From: Bradyrhizobium sp. NAS80.1
Lineage (GTDB): Bacteria; Pseudomonadota; Alphaproteobacteria; Rhizobiales; Xanthobacteraceae
DNA: 64,000 nucleotides
Assembly: GCF_001908205.1 (NCBI RefSeq)
Contig: NZ_LGHL01000028.1
Location: 30,906 to 94,905, forward strand
Direction: 5' to 3'
The notes under the pieces are model-generated. The model did no database searches, was not told the DNA's origin, and saw only the letters and a program-made list of their open reading frames with translations. Position numbers and translations under genes: made by a program. This document shows positions 24,701 to 33,624 of this stretch, one piece after another; positions within the stretch are counted from its first letter, which is position 1, and each line of letters begins with the position of its first letter.

Positions 24701-25915
24701 GTGAATCCAATGAGATTTGGACTGCCGGTCGTTGCCGCATTGGCGGCGGCGCTGATGCCGGGCACGGCGTCGGCGCAGGTTTCCGATGACGTCGTCAAGA
24801 TCGGCGTGCTCACCGATATGAACGGCCCCGCCTCCGCACCGACCGGCCAGGGCTCGGTGACGGCGGCACAGATGGCGATCGACGATTTCGGCGGCACCGT
24901 GCTCGGCAAGCCGATCAGCATCGTGATCGGCGACCACCAGCTCAAGGCCGACGTCGGCGCCGCCATTGCGCGGCGCTGGTACGACGTCGACCAGGTCGAC
25001 CTGATCGTCGACGTGCCGGTCTCCGCGGTCGGGCTCGCCGTGCAGAACATCGCCAACGAGAAGAAGCGACTGTTCATCACCCACTCCACCGGCACCGCGG
25101 ACTTCCACGGCAAGTTCTGCTCGCCCTACGCGATGCAGTGGGTGTTCGACACCCGCGCGCTCGCGGTCGGCACAGCGGATGCAGTCGTCAAGCGCGGCGG
25201 CGACAGCTGGTTCTTCATCACCGACGACTATGCCTTCGGCCATTCGCTGGAGCGCGACGCCTCCAGCGTCATCACCGCCAATGGCGGCAAGGTGCTGGGC
25301 TCGGTGCGGCCGCCGCTGGCAACGCCAGACCTCTCCTCCTTCGTGCTGCAGGCGCAGGCCTCCAAGGCCAAGATCATCGGCATCGCCGCCGGCCCGCCCA
25401 ACAACATGAACGAGATCAAGACTGGCTCGGAGTTCGGCGTATTCAAGGGCGGCCAGCAGATGGCGGCGCTGCTGGCGCTGATCACCGACATCCACGGCCT
25501 CGGCCTGCAGGCGGCGCAGGGCCTGTTGCTGACGACGTCGTTCTACTGGGACATGGACGACAAGACCCGCGAATGGTCGAAGCGCTACTTCGCCAAGATG
25601 AACAAGATGCCGTCGATGTGGCAGGCCGGCGTCTATTCGTCGGTGATCCACTATCTCAACGCCATCAAGGAAGCCGGCACCGACGATCCGCTCAAGGTCG
25701 CCGCCAAGATGCGCGAAAAGCCAGTCGAGGATTTCTTCGCCCGCCACGGCAAGCTGCGCGAGGATAATCTGATGGTGCACGACCTCTGGCTGGTGCAGGT
25801 GAAGACGCCGGAAGAAAGCAAGTACCCCTGGGACTACTACAAGATCCTCACGACGATTTCGGGCGAGAAGGCCTTTGGGCCGCCGGACCCGGCGTGTCCG
25901 CTGGTGAAGAAGTGA
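24701..25915 (+). CDS. ABC transporter substrate-binding protein (LivK-like type 1 PBP), orphan
   Basis: A 404-residue periplasmic binding protein, paralogous to those at 3.5 and 50 kb. A GTG start at 24701 has a GGGGAGG Shine-Dalgarno, and the signal peptide ends at GTASAQ. The mature protein starts VKIGVLTDMNGPASAPTGQG. It has two cysteines only, in GKFCSP and the terminal PACPLVKK. No transporter membrane or ATPase genes lie nearby. It follows the HTH-PBP regulator on the same strand by 98 bp; whether they are linked is unclear. Confidence 0.87.
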   Translation: MNPMRFGLPVVAALAAALMPGTASAQVSDDVVKIGVLTDMNGPASAPTGQGSVTAAQMAIDDFGGTVLGKPISIVIGDHQLKADVGAAIARRWYDVDQVDLIVDVPVSAVGLAVQNIANEKKRLFITHSTGTADFHGKFCSPYAMQWVFDTRALAVGTADAVVKRGGDSWFFITDDYAFGHSLERDASSVITANGGKVLGSVRPPLATPDLSSFVLQAQASKAKIIGIAAGPPNNMNEIKTGSEFGVFKGGQQMAALLALITDIHGLGLQAAQGLLLTTSFYWDMDDKTREWSKRYFAKMNKMPSMWQAGVYSSVIHYLNAIKEAGTDDPLKVAAKMREKPVEDFFARHGKLREDNLMVHDLWLVQVKTPEESKYPWDYYKILTTISGEKAFGPPDPACPLVKK

Positions 25916-26043
25916 CCGCGTAGCGGTCATTCCGGGGCGGTCCGCAGGACCGAACCCGGAATCTCGGGATTCTCAGGTGCGCAACTGCGCACCATAGTTC
26001 GATGCCTTGCATCGCCCGGAATGACGGTCGCTTAGAGCGACCG
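25916..26043. repeat. REP-like palindromic repeat between convergent genes
   Basis: The whole gap between the convergent binding-protein genes is nested inverted repeats. GACCGCGTAGCGGTC at the left mirrors GGTCGCTTAGAGCGACC at the right, TCATTCCGGG pairs with CCCGGAATGA, and GGTGCGCAACTGCGCACC sits in the middle. The outer arms reach the stop codons. Elements of this form recur in Bradyrhizobium genomes. It may act as a bidirectional terminator. Confidence 0.72.
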
Positions 26044-27021
26044 TCATTTCACCACGCCGATCTCGCGAAAGTACTTCATCACGCCCGGATGTATCAGCTC
26101 TAGCTTCGGCGCCGCCGCGACCGTGTTCGCCGCCGTGGTCTCGCAGGCTTGCGCTAGCTTCTTGCAGAAGGTCGCCTCGACACCGTGCAGCGTCTTCGCG
26201 AGCCGGTAGGCGACATCGTCAGGCAGATCTTCGCGCGTCAGCACAAAGCTCCAGGAGCCGAGCGAGGCGATAGGCTCGGACTGCTTCGGGTAGGAGCCGG
26301 CCGGCACGGTCAGCGGCTTGAGGAACGAGTGCTTGGCGCGGATGCGCGCGATCTCCTCGGCATCAGGGGCGATGAAGCGCGCGCCTGATGCACTCAATGC
26401 CACCGCCGCAAAGCCGGGCCAGCCGATGCCCGCGCCCCACAGTGCGGCCACACGACCATCCTCGACCATCGCGGGGCCATCGCCGGCGCGGTCGAGATAC
26501 ACAGCCTTGAAGTCCTCGTCCTGCTTCAGGCCAAGCCCGTCCAGCACATAGCGCGCCAGGATCGGCAGGCCCGAGCCCTTGGCGCCGAAGGCGACGGGCT
26601 GGCCGACCAGATCGCGGATCGTCTTGTAGGGACTGTCCGCCCGCACCACGAACATGCCGGGGTTGGAATAGATCGCGGTGAGGATTTTCAGCCGCACCGG
26701 CGCGCGGCCGATGCCGGCAAAGGCTTCATAGGCCGGCTCGCCCGCGACCAGCGCGAGATCGAGCTCGCCCTTCTCCAGGAGCGGAATGTTCTCGTTGCTG
26801 CCTTTGGTGTTGCGCGGGGCGATGGTGGCTTGCGGATCGGCCGCGTTCATCACCTCGGCAAAGGCGTTGCCATAGAGCGGAAAGCCGCCGCCGGGCGTCG
26901 CGGTGCCAAGGCTAATCGTAAGGCTGATCGTCGTGGTCGGAATGGCCTTGCCTCCGGTTTGAGCAGCGACGGGACTAGCGAGCAGCGCCGCACTGAGAAG
27001 GATAAGGAAAGCGAATCTCAT
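26044..27021 (-). CDS. TAXI-family TRAP-type solute-binding protein, orphan
   Basis: A 325-residue exported binding protein of the TAXI family (TRAP transporter-associated). The signal peptide MRFAFLILLSAALLASPVAA is followed by ISLTIGTATPGGGFPLYG-like sequence (SLGTATPGGGFPLYGN), ENIPLLEKGELDLALVAGE, and SPYKTIRDLVGQPVAFGAKG, which are family hallmarks. Start 27021 is set by the signal peptide. The fused TRAP membrane component is not present nearby. It is divergent from the Bug-type gene by 107 bp. TAXI proteins bind small carboxylates such as glutamate or 2-oxoglutarate. Confidence 0.88.
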   Translation of the reverse strand: MRFAFLILLSAALLASPVAAQTGGKAIPTTTISLTISLGTATPGGGFPLYGNAFAEVMNAADPQATIAPRNTKGSNENIPLLEKGELDLALVAGEPAYEAFAGIGRAPVRLKILTAIYSNPGMFVVRADSPYKTIRDLVGQPVAFGAKGSGLPILARYVLDGLGLKQDEDFKAVYLDRAGDGPAMVEDGRVAALWGAGIGWPGFAAVALSASGARFIAPDAEEIARIRAKHSFLKPLTVPAGSYPKQSEPIASLGSWSFVLTREDLPDDVAYRLAKTLHGVEATFCKKLAQACETTAANTVAAAPKLELIHPGVMKYFREIGVVK

Positions 27022-27128
27022 GGTCGTTCCCGGCGGACCTGCGTCAACACCGACTTGCGGCGATGTAGGCAACGGCCCGATTTTGTGAAAGCATGCTGCC
27101 CAACGACAATAAAACAATGGGAGGCGAC

Positions 27129-28107
27129 ATGTTGCGAATTTTGCGTAATGCTGTTTTCGGGCTGGTGTTTCTTCTCTGTCTTTTCAGCGCTTCCCCTCCC
27201 GCCTCCGCCGCCGACTACCCCCAATCGCCCCGTGCACTGGATGATCGGCTTCGCCGCCGGCGGCCCGGTCGACATCGTTGCGCGGATCATGGCGCAGTGG
27301 TTGTCGGACCATCTCGGCCAGCAATTCATCGTCGAGAACCGCGCCGGCTCCGGCGGCAACATCGCGGCCGCCGCGGCGATCAACGCGCCGGCCGACGGCT
27401 ATACGCTGCTGTTCGTCGCGCCCAACAACGCAATCTCGACCTCGCTCTACAAGAAGCTGCCCTACGACTTCCTGCGCGACACCGTGCCGGTCGCGAGCAT
27501 CATGCAGCTCACCAACATGCTGGTCGTCTCCAATGCGATGCCGGTGAAGACCGTCAAGGAGTTCATCGACTACTGCAAGGCCAATCCCGGCAAGATCTCC
27601 TTCGCCTCGTCCGGCAACGGCACCTCGGTGCACATGTCGGCGGAGCTGTTCAAGGTGATGACGAAGTGCGACATGGTGCATGTGCCCTATCGCGGCTCGG
27701 CGATCGCCTTCCCCGACATCATCTCCAACAAGGTGCAGCTGATCTTCGACAATCTGCCCTCCGCGCTGGAGCAGGCGAAGGGCGGCAATGTCCGCGCACT
27801 CGGCGTGACCTCGCCGCAGCGCTGGCCCGCCGTGCCCGACGTGCCCGCGATCGCAGAGACCGTGCCGGGCTTCGAATCGGTCGGCTTCTACGGCATCTCC
27901 GCGCCGAAGGGCACGCCGCCCGAGGTGGTCGAGATCCTCAACAAGGCCGTCGGCGAGGCGCTGAAGGACCCGAAACTGGCGGCGCGGCTGACCGAGAACG
28001 GCGGCATCCCCAAGCCGATGACGCCCGCCGAGTTCGGCAAACTGGTCGCGGACGAGACTGAAAAGTGGCGCAAGGTGGTGGAGTTCGCCGGGGTTTCGGT
28101 GGATTAG
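27129..28107 (+). pseudogene. Bug/TctC-family tripartite tricarboxylate binding protein, one frameshift after the signal peptide
   Basis: The gene encodes an exported Bug-type protein of about 325 residues. The signal peptide MLRILRNAVFGLVFLLCLF... ASPPASAADY lies in one frame after a GGGAGG Shine-Dalgarno. The mature protein (HWMIGFAAGGPVDIVARIMA; GSGGNIAAAAAINAPADGYT; NMLVVSNAMPVKTVKEF) lies in the next frame. Removing one C from the C5 run at 27218-27222 joins them as AADYPNRPVHWMIGF, the standard Bug start. Everything downstream is intact. It is therefore probably functional if the extra base is an error; otherwise the export signal is lost. Typical ligands are carboxylates. Confidence 0.85.
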
Positions 28108-28149
28108 GGCCGGCCGGCCGCGGTGGCTGTCGCTTGCCGCTAAGAGATC

Positions 28150-28169
28150 GGGGGACCGGCGGGTCCCCC
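28150..28169 (+). terminator. Hairpin downstream of the Bug gene
   Basis: GGGGGACC and GGTCCCCC form a perfect 8-bp stem with loop GGCG, 42 bp after the stop codon. There is no T-run after it, so it is at best a weak intrinsic terminator. Confidence 0.4.
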
Positions 28170-28456
28170 TCGAATCAAAAATGTCGAAAACAACCCCATG
28201 CACAGTAGAAAAGGCGGGGGATCACAGCGGGTTACAGGAGCGAAAAATGAACTCCGTAAGGGGTATTTGACTCGTCGGGCAAAACAGCCGCACAATCCTA
28301 TCATCACCCCATCCCAGCAATCGACCGGCGAGCAGCGCTTGACGCACGGCGCCAGCGCTCCCGATCGCCCAGGGCCGGCATTGCACCCCCGCCTCAGGCC
28401 CTGTAAACGAACCGCGCACCGTTGCCGGCCGCACGTCAAGCGGCCGTCTCGCGGCG

Positions 28457-28532
28457 GGGCCTGTAGCTCAATGGTTAGAGCCGGCCGCTCATAACGGTCT
28501 GGTTGCAGGTTCGAGTCCTGCCGGGCCCACCA
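28457..28532 (+). tRNA. tRNA-Ile2 (anticodon CAU, lysidine-type)
   Basis: A complete 76-nt cloverleaf with encoded CCA. The acceptor stem GGGCCTG pairs with CGGGCCC, the D-arm is AGCTCAATGGTTAGAGC, and the anticodon stem GGCCG/CGGTC encloses loop CTCATAA with anticodon CAT. The T-arm is CAGGTTCGAGTCCTG. The D-arm and anticodon arm resemble E. coli ileX rather than initiator or elongator tRNA-Met, so I assign isoleucine (AUA reader, C34 modified by TilS). Elongator tRNA-Met is the alternative. Confidence 0.9.
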
Positions 28533-28749
28533 CCCTTGGAAAGGAGGGCCCTTGATCTCTCAGCACTTTTTGCCAACTAGACAAATTCATTCTTGGTTTT
28601 TGCCACGGTTTGTTCTGCGCCAGCGACTTCATCGCGCCCTCGTTTTCTGTGCGGGCCCCTCCCGCGATTAGCGCCTCACAGGCCACAACAAAGTGCTAGG
28701 CTCCTCCTTGTCCCAGCGACGTGTTTTGCCTGGTCGTTCGGAGGGCGCT

Positions 28750-30495
28750 GTGGCGGAGCAGCGGATTCAAAGACGATTAGCGGCGATCCTGGCCGCTGAC
28801 GTGGTCGGTTATTCCGCGCTGATGGAACGCGACGAGGAAGCTACCTACGCCGAGTTCGAACGGTTCAAGCGAGAGCTGATCGAGCCTAGCCTCTCCCGCC
28901 ACGACGGGCGACTGATCCGGACCACGGGTGACGGCGCGTTGGCCGAGTTCGCAAGTCCATCGGCTGCGGTGCGATGCGCGGTGGAGATACAGGAAAGCAT
29001 CGCGTCAGGCCGAAGCCCCCTTAAGCTACGCATTGGGGTCAATCTCGGAGAGATTATCGTCAGGGCTGACGGCGATCTTTTTGGTGACGGGATCAACATT
29101 GCTGTCCGGCTGGAGGGGACCGCCGACCCGGGCGGCATCCTGATTTCCGAAAAGGTGTACAGCGAAGTCGAAGGCAAGCTGGATCTTGGCTTCGAGGACC
29201 GGGGCGAACAGCAGCTCAAGAACATCTCCAAGCCGGTCCGCGCTTTTGCGGTGCGCGCGGGAGCGCATAGCCCGCTAATCGAGAGGCTAAGTGCGGCCCC
29301 GCCACTCCCGGACAAGCCGTCCATCGCTGTGCTGCCGTTCGAGAACATGAGCGGCGATCCCGAGCAAGAGTATTTTGCGGATGGAATGGTTGAGGAAATC
29401 ATCACGGCGCTCTCACGGTTCAAATGGTTGTTCATGATCGCGCGCAATTCGAGCTTTACGTTCAAGGGCAAAGCCGTCGATGTGAAGGAGGTCGGACGCA
29501 GGCTTGGCGTGCGCTATGTCCTTGAGGGGTCTGTGCGCAAGGCGTCAGGGAAGGTTCGGATCACAGGGCAGTTGATTGACGCGGTGACAGGCGCGCACAT
29601 CTGGGCGGACAGGTTCGAGCGTGATCTAACAGACGTTTTCGCTCTCCAGGACGAGGTAACGGTCGCCGTTGTCTCGGCCATTCAGCCAAAATTGCTTCAG
29701 ACAGAAATTGCAATGGCGGCGCGGCGGCGACCGGAGAACCTCACCGCCTATGACTTTTTTCTCCGGGCCATGCCGCAGTTCTACTTAACGACCCGCGAAG
29801 GGGTGGCCGAGGCGATCAGGCTGGCCCGTCGGGCTTTGGAGCTAGATCCCGGGTTCGGCTTGGTCGCGGCTCTGGCAGGTGCCAGTCACATGCGCAATGT
29901 CGTTTGGGGCTATGCTGTCGATCCCCAATTCGAACGCAACGAAGCGGTTCGGCTTCTTCGCTGGGCATTGAGCGTCGACGATGGCGATCCAGACACGCTA
30001 GCAGTGGCTGCCGTCATCTCGGCGTTCATGGTCGGTGATAGGGAAAGTGAGATCGAAATGGCTGACCGGGCGGTCGCGCTCAACCCAAATTCATACATCG
30101 CGTGGCACGGCCGAGGCTGGGTCTATGAAGTAGCGGGGCTGCCGGAGGAAGCGATCCGGAGCTTTGAACGCGCCCTTCGCATGAGCCCGGTGGACCCGAT
30201 GCTACACCAGACGCTTAGTGGGATGGGATATGCCTTTATTGAGCTTGGTCGCTTTGACGAGGCCATCATCGCAGGGAAGAGAGCCCTTCGTCAGAACCCC
30301 TCCTTGGGGGTCGCTTATCGCTGCCTCGCGTCCGCTTTCGCCCTTCTTGGACGTGACGCGGAGGCCCGTGAGGCGGCCGCGCGTCTGCTTGAGGTCGATC
30401 CGGCCTTCACAATATCCGCGAGGATGGGTCGGGTCAGACGATCACACGCGAAGCTGCTGATTGAGGGCCTTCGTAAAGCGGGGTTGCCCGAGTAA
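28750..30495 (+). CDS. Class III adenylate cyclase with TolB-like and TPR domains
   Basis: A 581-residue protein. The cyclase domain occupies residues about 10-170, with metal-binding AAILAADVVGYSALMERD, GDGALAEF and IGVNLGEII motifs. A TolB N-like segment follows (SIAVLPFENMSGDPEQEYFADG; GVRYVLEGSVRK), then tetratricopeptide-like helices to the end. No membrane segments. Start is the GTG at 28750, with GGAGG five bases upstream. This architecture is abundant in Bradyrhizobium-type genomes. cAMP production is expected from the conserved Asp pair; the input signal is unknown. Confidence 0.88.
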   Translation: MAEQRIQRRLAAILAADVVGYSALMERDEEATYAEFERFKRELIEPSLSRHDGRLIRTTGDGALAEFASPSAAVRCAVEIQESIASGRSPLKLRIGVNLGEIIVRADGDLFGDGINIAVRLEGTADPGGILISEKVYSEVEGKLDLGFEDRGEQQLKNISKPVRAFAVRAGAHSPLIERLSAAPPLPDKPSIAVLPFENMSGDPEQEYFADGMVEEIITALSRFKWLFMIARNSSFTFKGKAVDVKEVGRRLGVRYVLEGSVRKASGKVRITGQLIDAVTGAHIWADRFERDLTDVFALQDEVTVAVVSAIQPKLLQTEIAMAARRRPENLTAYDFFLRAMPQFYLTTREGVAEAIRLARRALELDPGFGLVAALAGASHMRNVVWGYAVDPQFERNEAVRLLRWALSVDDGDPDTLAVAAVISAFMVGDRESEIEMADRAVALNPNSYIAWHGRGWVYEVAGLPEEAIRSFERALRMSPVDPMLHQTLSGMGYAFIELGRFDEAIIAGKRALRQNPSLGVAYRCLASAFALLGRDAEAREAAARLLEVDPAFTISARMGRVRRSHAKLLIEGLRKAGLPE

Positions 30496-30560
30496 CTTCT
30501 GGCGCCCAAGCGGCGGTCCCGGATGGTCCGCTCTCGCGCCGCTGTTTTGGCTCACGAGGT

Positions 30561-31616
30561 TCAACCGACAAGAACTCGCTCGAGCAACCAATACGTGCCG
30601 ATCGCCGCGGCGGCGATGGAGGCGATGCGCGGCGTCAGCTGCGCAGCCCGCCCTTGCGACATCAGCGTCAGCAGCGGAAGCGCGATCACCACGAAGATAA
30701 GCTGGCCGATCTCGACACCTGCGTTAAATCCGACCAATGCGCGGAGCAAGGCTGCGCCCTTCAGTTCGAGCTCGCCAAGGGCAGATGCAAACGCAAGTCC
30801 GTGCACGAGGCCGAATCCAAAGCTCCACATCCACCGCCGCCGATCCGGCGCGGCCGCAAACAAGTTTTCCAGCGCAACCCAGATGATGGTCGCGGCTATA
30901 AGCGGCTCAATGATGCGTTCGGGGACCCTGACAAAACCGAGCGCTGCCAGCGTGAGCGTCACGCTGTGGGCGAGCGTGAAGGCGGTTACGATCTTCACCA
31001 CCGACCAGAAGCCGCGCGCGATAGCGAGTAGCGCGAGAAGAAAGAGCAAATGATCGTAGCCGGTGAGAATATGCTCGACGCCGAGCTTCACAAAATCCAA
31101 CCAGCCGGTCGCGACGGGACGGTCAATGTCGATGGCCGCCGTTCGTGATGTCTCACCGAAGACCACCTGCCGCTCGCCGTTCGACGTGTGGATGTTGCCG
31201 AGGCTCTGATAATGTTCGCCAAGAAGACCGCCCCAGTCTTCTGTAACCGTGAGGCGGCCATGCCCAGGGTCACAAGTGAAGCCGATCTCGATTGTCGCGC
31301 GGGTCTCGTTTGCGCCGGCGCCACCGATGCGCACGCGTCCAGCGCGGCAGCGCGTGCCGCCAAGGTCGATCGTGACGCTCCTGCGCGCCGCTTCGGCTAC
31401 CGCTTCGGCCGCCGAGCGATCGCCATTGGCGGCGGCGTTCAGCATGGAAGCCGACGCCTGCGGTATTTCGGGCAACGCGACAGAGAGCGCATAAGAGAGA
31501 CGGTCACCCGACAACTCGATGCGGACCAATCCGGTGGTGGTCACGTGGGCCGAGACATCGGCGCAGCAGGCAATTGCAAGCCAGAATGCTGTCCATAGTG
31601 CAAAACGCGCGCTCAC
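30561..31616 (-). CDS. HupE/UreJ-like membrane protein
   Basis: A 351-residue protein: signal-like N-terminus, an exported beta-rich domain of about 170 residues, then about seven helices with HupE/UreJ signatures VEHILTGYDHLLFLLALL, TAFTLAHSVTL, GFGLVHGLAFA and GFNAGVEIGQ. Histidines in these motifs could bind a metal; HupE proteins are nickel permeases. The GTG start at 31616 overlaps the preceding stop (GTGA). It is the last gene of a five-gene coupled operon with a GldA/F/G-like ABC exporter. A partial role in metal handling is plausible but not shown. Confidence 0.85.
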   Translation of the reverse strand: MSARFALWTAFWLAIACCADVSAHVTTTGLVRIELSGDRLSYALSVALPEIPQASASMLNAAANGDRSAAEAVAEAARRSVTIDLGGTRCRAGRVRIGGAGANETRATIEIGFTCDPGHGRLTVTEDWGGLLGEHYQSLGNIHTSNGERQVVFGETSRTAAIDIDRPVATGWLDFVKLGVEHILTGYDHLLFLLALLAIARGFWSVVKIVTAFTLAHSVTLTLAALGFVRVPERIIEPLIAATIIWVALENLFAAAPDRRRWMWSFGFGLVHGLAFASALGELELKGAALLRALVGFNAGVEIGQLIFVVIALPLLTLMSQGRAAQLTPRIASIAAAAIGTYWLLERVLVG

Positions 31617-32134
31617 GGCATCTTCCCCACCCGCTCCCACTCCTCGGCGACGAAGCCGGGCAGCAGCGCAATCTCGCCGCTTCCCTCGCGCCTGGCATAG
31701 TGCGACAGTCCGAGGACATTGGTCGCGCCGAAAGAGATGACGAAGGACGAAGCACCACTGCCGTTGACTACGACGCGCAGCCGGGGCGGATCCAATCCGA
31801 ATTGCGCGGGGTCGACGCCTGCAGTCTCGGTCGCGCTCAGTACACGCTCCGGTCCCGAATTGCGCAGCAATCTGAGCGCGCCGTCAAGCCGAGCCGCGAA
31901 GCCTGCCGTCGTCGCCCCCGCCGCCGCATGCCAGCCATCCTCCGCGCGGACAAAATGCCAGCGTCCCTCGCGTGTTTCCAATTCGACCTCGCGAACATCC
32001 TGAAGCTGGATCGTCATCAGGCCTTTCGGCACAAACGGCAGCAACCCCGAACCGCCGCGACCGCCGGTCAACGCGAGTGCCGCCAGAAAGACGATGGCGC
32101 CCAGAGCAGCAGCGCTCCAGATCAACCGGTTCAT
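31613..32134 (-). CDS. Membrane-anchored DUF4340-like protein
   Basis: A 173-residue protein with one N-terminal helix (LIWSAAALGAIVFLAALAL) and a beta-rich exported domain containing VREVELETREGRWHFVR and GLDPPRLRVVVN, reminiscent of DUF4340. The ATG at 32134 overlaps the GldG-like stop (ATGA), and its own stop overlaps the HupE-like start. DUF4340 proteins usually accompany GldF/GldG-type ABC systems, as here. Biochemical role unknown. Confidence 0.75.
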   Translation of the reverse strand: MNRLIWSAAALGAIVFLAALALTGGRGGSGLLPFVPKGLMTIQLQDVREVELETREGRWHFVRAEDGWHAAAGATTAGFAARLDGALRLLRNSGPERVLSATETAGVDPAQFGLDPPRLRVVVNGSGASSFVISFGATNVLGLSHYARREGSGEIALLPGFVAEEWERVGKMP

Positions 32135-33624
32135 CGCCGCAACCACCACATCGCGCCACCGGCGAAAGCGATCAGCCCCGGCATCAATAGAACAGTGACG
32201 ATGAAGATGCCGCGCATCTGCTCGCCCGTCAGCGTGACGGTCGGCAACACTTCCACAGGCGGCTTCATGGTCGGCGCTCGCTCCTCGTGCGTAAGCCAGG
32301 CGAGTGCCGCGAGCACAACGTCCGAGTTGGCCAGATACGGGAAGAATGAGTTGGAGACGAAATCGGCGTCACCAGCCACGACCATGCGGAATATCGAGGG
32401 GGCCGTTTCGTTCAATCGGCCTTCGGCGGCGACAGCGATAATCCTCGATGCGCGTAGTGCGGACACCGCAGTCGAATCGTCACCCAAGCGGTCGGCGATG
32501 ATGTAAGCCTCGGAGCTGCTGGCCGCCAGTGGCGTCAGCTTGAGGCCGGCCGTCGCGACTATTTCGAGTGGGCGCGCCCCCGGATAGAACGACAGTGTCA
32601 GGCCGCGCGTGATCGGATGGACACCATAATGTGACACGGCAATCATCTGTTCGTCAGTGAAATAGTGCTCCTTGGGATCGACGATCACGCCATTGCCAAC
32701 CTTGATGCCGGCAGTAGCGAGCAGCGCGGCAAGGCTGTCATCAAGCTCATAGTCGGGCTCGATCAGGAACATCGCCGAGCCGCCCCGCTCCAGATAGCGG
32801 CGCATCAGCTCGGTCTGGCCGGGAGAATAGCGGGTGCGCGGATTGGCTACGACGACAACGCCGCAATCGTCCGGGATCGGCTGGCCGGTTGCAAAGGAGA
32901 CCTTGCGCGCGGCAAGGCCGAGCTTCTCGATCGCGCGTCGTAACCGGCCGATCCCGTGCTGCTCCATCTGCACGACCGCCAAGCCCGAAGCGTCGTGGCT
33001 ATGGCTGTGAGCACCTTCGAAATGGGTATGGAATTCGAAATTGTCGATGTCGTATTCGCCGTTTCCGGCGGCAAAGCAGATCACGACCTCGCGTCTGCGC
33101 AACAGACGCAGCACGCCGAGCGCGATCTCGCGATCATCTGTCGTCACGACTTCGATGCGGCGATCGCCCGACCGCAACACGGCCGAATTGTAGGTGCGCA
33201 CGCCGAAGCTGGAGGCAAGCGCGGGGTTCTGGTCGGCGTCGATCAGGCGGACGCGAAAGTTCGCGTTCTCTCGTTCGAGCTGCCGCAGCATGGTTCCGAG
33301 GGCGACCGCGCCGGGATTCTGCTTCTGATAGAAATAGGCAATGTCGATCGGTTCGGCGAGCCTGCGCACCACCTCACCGGCTTCCGCAGAGGGCGTGAAG
33401 GCCTTCTCGCGCGTGAAATCGAGATGCGCGTCGTGACGGAACAGCGCCACGTTGGCGAGGACCACGACGGCGACGGCTACGGCGACCACAAGGGCAGCAG
33501 AGACAGCACGGCTGGCATAGCCGAGCCGCACCGGCAGCTTCAGGCCCGCCACAAACAACAGCGCAAGCGCGGCAATCACGCCTAAAAACCAGACGATATT
33601 GATCGCCTCGGATGCCTGCATCAT
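32131..33624 (-). CDS. GldG-like ABC transporter auxiliary protein
   Basis: A 497-residue protein with two N-terminal helices (LGVIAALALLFVAGLKL; VAVVVLANVALFRHD), a large extracytoplasmic domain (FTPSAEAGEVVRRLAEPIDI; DCGVVVVANPRT; YLERGGSAMFLIEPDYEL) and a C-terminal helix (IFIVTVLLMPGLIAFAGGAMWWL). This is the layout of the ABC_transp_aux/GldG family. A short His-rich stretch, FHTHFEGAHSHSHD, near the middle could bind metal. It overlaps the permease by 4 bp upstream and the DUF4340-like gene downstream. Confidence 0.85.
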   Translation of the reverse strand: MMQASEAINIVWFLGVIAALALLFVAGLKLPVRLGYASRAVSAALVVAVAVAVVVLANVALFRHDAHLDFTREKAFTPSAEAGEVVRRLAEPIDIAYFYQKQNPGAVALGTMLRQLERENANFRVRLIDADQNPALASSFGVRTYNSAVLRSGDRRIEVVTTDDREIALGVLRLLRRREVVICFAAGNGEYDIDNFEFHTHFEGAHSHSHDASGLAVVQMEQHGIGRLRRAIEKLGLAARKVSFATGQPIPDDCGVVVVANPRTRYSPGQTELMRRYLERGGSAMFLIEPDYELDDSLAALLATAGIKVGNGVIVDPKEHYFTDEQMIAVSHYGVHPITRGLTLSFYPGARPLEIVATAGLKLTPLAASSSEAYIIADRLGDDSTAVSALRASRIIAVAAEGRLNETAPSIFRMVVAGDADFVSNSFFPYLANSDVVLAALAWLTHEERAPTMKPPVEVLPTVTLTGEQMRGIFIVTVLLMPGLIAFAGGAMWWLRR

